From JAXGMQ01 sp964613055 (GTDB lineage Bacteria > Caldisericota > Caldisericia > JAAYUI01): 28,187 nucleotides of DNA. The stretch spans positions 1 to 28,187 of the forward strand of contig CAZTGD010000023.1 of the NCBI GenBank assembly GCA_964613055.1, written 5' to 3'. The position numbers and the translations under genes were made by a program. A model generated the notes under the pieces. The model made no database searches and was not told where the DNA came from. It was given only the letters and a program-made list of their open reading frames with translations. Shown piece by piece: positions 24,579 through 28,187 of this stretch; the first letter of the stretch is position 1, and each line of letters opens with the position of its first letter.

Positions 24579-26870
24579 ATGAGTAACATCCTGATAGTCA
24601 GTCTGGCTTGCAGTTTTGCAGTTGTTGTGTTCCTCTGGCTGTACTTTTTGCCAAGGCGATCAAGGTTTCAAATGACTGATGCTAAACACAGAGCAAGTGC
24701 TAGATTGGTGGTCACAGGCATGATGTGCAGTGGTTGTCAGACCAGTGTTCCAAAAGCACTTAGTAAGGTCGCAGGTGTGTTTGACGTGAAGGTCTCTTAC
24801 TCAACCGGTCTGGCAAAACTCAAATATGACCCTACCAAAACAACCCCTGAAGAACTCGTAGAAGTCATTGAAAGAGCAGGGTTTAAGGCAACATCCGTCA
24901 CATCGGGAATATCAGCGCTCAAGAACGCTAGGGATGCTAAGATATCCGATTTGAGCGCTACTGGTAAACGTTTGTCTATAGGTGTTACACCTGCAATCAT
25001 AGCACTTTCTCTGTCAATGTATGGAATGATATGGGGTATTCCTTTCTGGGCAGAGTGGGTGGTGTTTGGACTGGCTGTTTTCGTTGTGATCTCTGTTGGC
25101 GGTCATTTGTTTGCTGAAGCATATCAGCAGGCTCTGGTAAGACAGACGAACATGAGCACGCTTGTGGTGATTGGAGTAATCGCTTCGGTTGGCTACTCAC
25201 TAATATCACTTCTGGCAAATTATGTCACCGGTGGGGCTATGTACATTGACGGTGCTGTTGTGATTGTGATGCTTGTATCGTTTGGTCACTGGCTAAGGGG
25301 CAGGGCGGAGCTGTCGGCGATGAGGGATGTTTTTGACCTGGCAGACCTCCTACCACAGGTTGCCCACGTGGCTGTGGGTCTGATCACACACGATATCAGC
25401 CCATCGGAACTAAAGCCTGGTGATGAAGTAATAGTAAGAGCTTCAGAACGAGTTCCCGCAGACGGAATAATAACAAACGGTCACTCCGAGGTCATAAATG
25501 CGCACATCACCGGCGAGCCGATGCCTGTTGACGTGAGTGAAGGTGACAGGGTTTTGGCTGGGGCGGTCAATCAGGATGGCAGTATTCGTGTAAGATGCGA
25601 GTCTACTGGCGCAGAAACAGTTGTTTCAAGGGTAGCAGACACAATTGGTCAGGCACTGACAGCCAAACCTAAGATATCCAGTTTGGTGGACAGAATCGCC
25701 TCTATATTTGTGCCAGTTGTGTTAACAGTTGCAATTGCGGTATTTAATGTGTGGCTGTTTCTTGGTCACCTTGACCTTGCCGTACTAACATCTATTTCAG
25801 TGCTGGTCATATCGTGTCCATGCGCCTTGGGGCTGGCTACTCCGACAGCACTGTCTGTTGCACTGGGTGTGTCATCAAGGGCGGGGATACTGATAAAGGA
25901 TGGTAACGCCCTTCAAACCTTACTGATGGCTAAAACCATTATTTTGGACAAAACTGGAACACTAACTGAAGGGAAACCCTACGTTAACTCTCTGAAGGTG
26001 ATTTCCGGCACTGAAGTCGATCTGATCAGGTTGGCAGTGTCTACTGAGGCTGGATCTGAGCACATCCTGGCAGATGCCGTCAGAGAATATGCGGATCAGC
26101 GGGGGATACAGCCCCTGCCTGCAAAGGATTTCAAAGCCTTTCCCGGATTGGGTGTTCAGGCTGTGGTGGGCGGTAAGCTGATTCATGTTGGTGGACCTAG
26201 ATTGGTTGAGCATCTGAAAATCGATCTTCCTATATCACTGGCTGGTGGTTTCAATCAGCACTCTGCAGTATTTTTTGTGGTCAAAGACGGCAAGGCGATT
26301 GGAGGCTTTGGACTCAATGACGCCATCAAAGATGGTGCAAGACAGCTGGTAGATTTCATCAAGGACGCTGGCATTGAGCCAGTTCTCCTCTCTGGTGACC
26401 GCCGTGAGGCTTGCGATGTGGTTGCAGACAGACTAGGCATCCAGCGAGTCTACTCCCAGATGTTACCCGATGAAAAACTCACCGTTGTAAAGAGCTTCAG
26501 CGAGGATGGTGTCACCGTGATGGTGGGTGATGGAGTCAATGACGCACCTGCACTCGCGCTGGCTGACGTGTCGATTGCCTTTGCGGGTGGAACGGATTTG
26601 GCGCAGGACGTAGCAGGTGTGACGCTAATGAAGGATGATCTAAGGCTGGTGATTCATGCCTGCAATCTCGCCAAGGCGACCACGCGAAACATCAGGTGGA
26701 GCCTGTTCTGGGCATTTGCCTACAATGTAATCGCCATTCCAATTGCGGCAGGTACATTGTACTCAATTGGCATACTGCTCAATCCGATGATAGCCGCAGG
26801 TGCGATGGCGATGTCCTCCCTGATGGTCGTGCTCAACGCCCTCAGATTGAAGTCATTCAAGCTCAATTAA
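24579..26870 (+). CDS. copA: Cu(I)-translocating P1B-type ATPase
   Basis: The 763-aa protein exports copper using ATP. An extra hydrophobic helix (about 5-24) precedes a heavy-metal-associated domain with GMMCSGC (47-53). The usual P1B helices follow. The actuator TGE is T311-G-E313, the ion-binding CPC is C413-P-C415, and the phosphorylation site is DKTGTLTEG from D457. The ATP-binding and hinge motif is GDGVNDAP from 650. The last two helices carry YN ('FAYNVIAIPIAAG') and M-x-S-S ('MAMSSLMVVLNALRL'), the Cu(I)-selective signature of P1B-1 pumps. The nucleotide-binding SEHPLA motif here reads SEHILA: H495 is kept but the proline is isoleucine. AAGAGAG lies about 10 nt upstream of the ATG. 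The gene is divergent from the 989-aa surface protein gene, and no CopZ, CopY or CsoR gene is adjacent. Confidence 0.93.
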   Translation: MSNILIVSLACSFAVVVFLWLYFLPRRSRFQMTDAKHRASARLVVTGMMCSGCQTSVPKALSKVAGVFDVKVSYSTGLAKLKYDPTKTTPEELVEVIERAGFKATSVTSGISALKNARDAKISDLSATGKRLSIGVTPAIIALSLSMYGMIWGIPFWAEWVVFGLAVFVVISVGGHLFAEAYQQALVRQTNMSTLVVIGVIASVGYSLISLLANYVTGGAMYIDGAVVIVMLVSFGHWLRGRAELSAMRDVFDLADLLPQVAHVAVGLITHDISPSELKPGDEVIVRASERVPADGIITNGHSEVINAHITGEPMPVDVSEGDRVLAGAVNQDGSIRVRCESTGAETVVSRVADTIGQALTAKPKISSLVDRIASIFVPVVLTVAIAVFNVWLFLGHLDLAVLTSISVLVISCPCALGLATPTALSVALGVSSRAGILIKDGNALQTLLMAKTIILDKTGTLTEGKPYVNSLKVISGTEVDLIRLAVSTEAGSEHILADAVREYADQRGIQPLPAKDFKAFPGLGVQAVVGGKLIHVGGPRLVEHLKIDLPISLAGGFNQHSAVFFVVKDGKAIGGFGLNDAIKDGARQLVDFIKDAGIEPVLLSGDRREACDVVADRLGIQRVYSQMLPDEKLTVVKSFSEDGVTVMVGDGVNDAPALALADVSIAFAGGTDLAQDVAGVTLMKDDLRLVIHACNLAKATTRNIRWSLFWAFAYNVIAIPIAAGTLYSIGILLNPMIAAGAMAMSSLMVVLNALRLKSFKLN

Positions 26871-27060
26871 ATATTAGGGTCAATACCCTTAACACATACA
26901 CACAGGTTTCATAAAAAAACTGTAAGTCAAACTTTTTATCACCCCATGAGGTGATACACCTCGTCTTTCAAGCTTGACCAGGAACCCAGGGTAAAACTGG
27001 TTGCATTTGGGATATTTGAAATTTTTGTTAATGGACAGATGTGTTTAAGAATTCTACTGG
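26871..27060. other. Intergenic region after copA
   Basis: No gene is seen. It contains two weak hairpins, AGGGT-CAAT-ACCCT (about 26876-26889) just after the copA stop and ATCACC-CCATGA-GGTGAT (about 26938-26955). Neither is followed by a good U-tract, so I do not call a terminator. Confidence 0.4.
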
Positions 27061-27140
27061 ATTCCAGCTTTCGCGGGAATAACGTGAAGTAAAACGGGGA
27101 TGATGTAGAGGAACGTGTGAATGATGTAGAAAAGCAAGTA
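27059..27140. repeat. Head hairpin plus 21-bp-period array without a nuclease gene
   Basis: The head ATTCCAGC-TTTC-GCGGGAAT (27061-27080) has one mismatch relative to the perfect head at 11131. Units start at 27075 (GGGAATAACG), 27096 (GGGGATGATG) and 27117 (GTGAATGATG), exactly 21 bp apart, then fade. It is the same family as the arrays at 10487-11302. From about 27141 to 27302 I see nothing coding; AAAACGTTTT (about 27277-27286) is a small palindrome. Confidence 0.7.
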
Positions 27141-27302
27141 AATACGTGGATGGTGATACCCTTTTTAAGTGAAGAGAGGGGAATAAAGGATGGAGAACTT
27201 ATTGTGTGTGTCATGTGCATAATGCCTAATTATTAATACAGCCAATTTCAATGCTGATGCTCATTTAACCGTTTGAAAACGTTTTGATGCCAATCCGAGG
27301 AT

Positions 27303-28073
27303 TTACCCTTCGAGTTCGTGTTCCACGCTCAATCTCAAATCAGTGCCCAGAGCAAGTATACCAACCGCAATCAGGAACAGCGGAGTGGATTGCATCATTG
27401 AAAAACCTGTTATTCCACTGTTGATGTAAATGAAAATAAATTGAACATGCGCGCTGACCAAAAGAAGAAATCCCACAGCTATCGCTGAATATGACCAGGC
27501 AAACTTACCTCCCCATGTTGTGGCGGCATTCATCCACGACAGATACAGCATGATGCTATCGAACAGGATAAAAATAATGAATGTGACAATGGGCAAAGTA
27601 TCTAAAGAGCTACTTCTTACCATCAAGTATATCCCTATGGCTACAATAATGGCTATGACAAGAAACGGAATCCAGGGATTTGTTTTTCTTTGACCCCTGA
27701 AGTATCTAAGGGAGAAGAACAGACCGATTACAAAGCAGATGTAAGCAAGAACTGAAAATATCTGAGGAAGGGTGTTGATGATTGCTGTTGTTGCTTTGAA
27801 TATGTCAGATCTGATTATGGATGAGAATGAAAGCAGGACGCACGCTATACTGCCAATGAAGATAAACAGCCACGTGGTGGACTCAGACACCTTCCTCCTG
27901 CTGGTCGCCTTCCAAACCTGGTATGAAACCACAACCAGCAGTGCAGTAACATGAATAAAGCCAATGGTTATTATACTGAAACCAAAGAAAGTTGTTTTAT
28001 CCAGTATATAGTATAGAGCGGTGAAAGCGGCAGTCACGACAATAATTATATATCCGAGCCTGGTTAGTTTCAT
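27303..28073 (-). CDS. 7-8 TM integral membrane protein, function unknown
   Basis: The 256-aa protein is almost entirely hydrophobic with 7-8 predicted helices (about 8-26, 30-52, 68-86, 100-122, 133-150, 158-178, 190-216, 224-243) joined by short basic loops ('WKATSRRKVSE', 'RYFRGQRKT'). The C-terminus is a short acidic tail. The layout resembles the stand-alone 7TM sensor regions found at the N-terminus of some histidine kinases, but no signalling domain follows and I cannot name the family. The start is supported by AGGAG 8 nt before the ATG and by an extended -10 promoter upstream. Confidence 0.75.
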   Translation of the reverse strand: MKLTRLGYIIIVVTAAFTALYYILDKTTFFGFSIITIGFIHVTALLVVVSYQVWKATSRRKVSESTTWLFIFIGSIACVLLSFSSIIRSDIFKATTAIINTLPQIFSVLAYICFVIGLFFSLRYFRGQRKTNPWIPFLVIAIIVAIGIYLMVRSSSLDTLPIVTFIIFILFDSIMLYLSWMNAATTWGGKFAWSYSAIAVGFLLLVSAHVQFIFIYINSGITGFSMMQSTPLFLIAVGILALGTDLRLSVEHELEG

Positions 28074-28122
28074 AGACGTTTCTCCTGTCGCTGTTTTTGA
28101 TTAATCATATCATCAACAATTT

Positions 28123-28131
28123 ATTATAACA
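28123..28131 (-). promoter_or_regulatory. Extended -10 promoter of the 7-8 TM protein gene
   Basis: The minus strand reads TGTTATAAT (TATAAT at 28123-28128), the same extended -10 as at 16143. The leader would be about 43 nt and contain the ACAGGAG ribosome site. Confidence 0.6.
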
Positions 28132-28147
28132 GATCGGCATTATGCAC

Positions 28148-28177
28148 TTGACATACTCAATTCCTTTTGTGTATTGT
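28148..28177 (+). promoter_or_regulatory. Possible promoter reading out of the window
   Basis: A perfect TTGACA (28148-28153) is followed after 18 bp by TATTGT (28172-28177). It is divergent from the 7-8 TM gene, and any target would lie beyond the window. Confidence 0.4.
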
Positions 28178-28187
28178 AAATACATTG

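Noticed and set aside
26939..27220. Minus-strand frame with 'FPRKLESS'
   Set aside because: Translation of the repeat array at 27059-27140; low-complexity serine/threonine-rich product.

Overview
The window looks like a contiguous chromosome segment of an anaerobic or deep-branching bacterium. It carries many secreted proteins ending in the copper-amine-oxidase-N-like 'stalk' domain, alongside Ig-like, PKD, DUF11 and beta-propeller modules. This architecture is common in Firmicutes, Caldisericota/Cryosericota-like lineages, Atribacterota and some Chloroflexi. The sequence does not let me choose among them. No rRNA, tRNA or ribosomal protein gene is present to place it.

Layout. (1) 21-7368, plus strand: a tightly packed three-gene cluster with a 1-nt overlap and a 2-nt gap. 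It encodes a membrane-anchored protein with repeated beta modules and two large secreted stalk-domain proteins. (2) 7377-10477: a type IIG restriction-modification gene with a good promoter and a palindromic operator-like site. It is cut in two by a GC-rich palindromic insertion placed just before the catalytic NPPY motif, and its target-recognition region is strikingly AT-rich. (3) 10487-11302: a repeat island of palindromic heads followed by ~20-bp-period arrays, bracketing a small GIY-YIG nuclease gene whose catalytic arginine is replaced by cysteine. (4) 11380-14349: a tiny zinc-ribbon ORF, a membrane glycosyltransferase 2 with an unusual internal insertion, and a DUF3800 protein. (5) 14350-19689, mostly minus strand: a G8-like/stalk secreted protein, two convergent tiny membrane-peptide ORFs, an intergenic zone with a 16-bp perfect inverted repeat and a second copy of the GC-rich palindrome, then an AT-rich pair (lipoprotein-like and propeller/stalk protein). 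(6) 19879-24416, minus strand: two secreted beta-propeller proteins that look paralogous, the larger with DUF11 and PKD modules. (7) 24579-26870: a Cu(I) P1B-type ATPase. (8) 26871-28187: a further repeat array, a 7-8 TM protein and two promoter-like sites at the edge.

How the genes relate. Most of the coding capacity makes an exported surface layer: six secreted proteins, four of them with stalk domains, plus a membrane glycosyltransferase that could act on envelope polysaccharide. Several accessory genes (DUF3800 and at least two surface proteins) have promoter -10 boxes so close to the start codon that their mRNAs should be leaderless, while others have clear Shine-Dalgarno sites.

The most unusual material is the repeat biology. 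One repeat family has a head hairpin followed by a 19-21 bp periodic array and surrounds the GIY-YIG gene; another copy without a nuclease lies at 27.06 kb. A second family of modular GC-rich palindromes has a copy that interrupts the restriction gene. All functional statements are read from sequence by eye; no database search was run.
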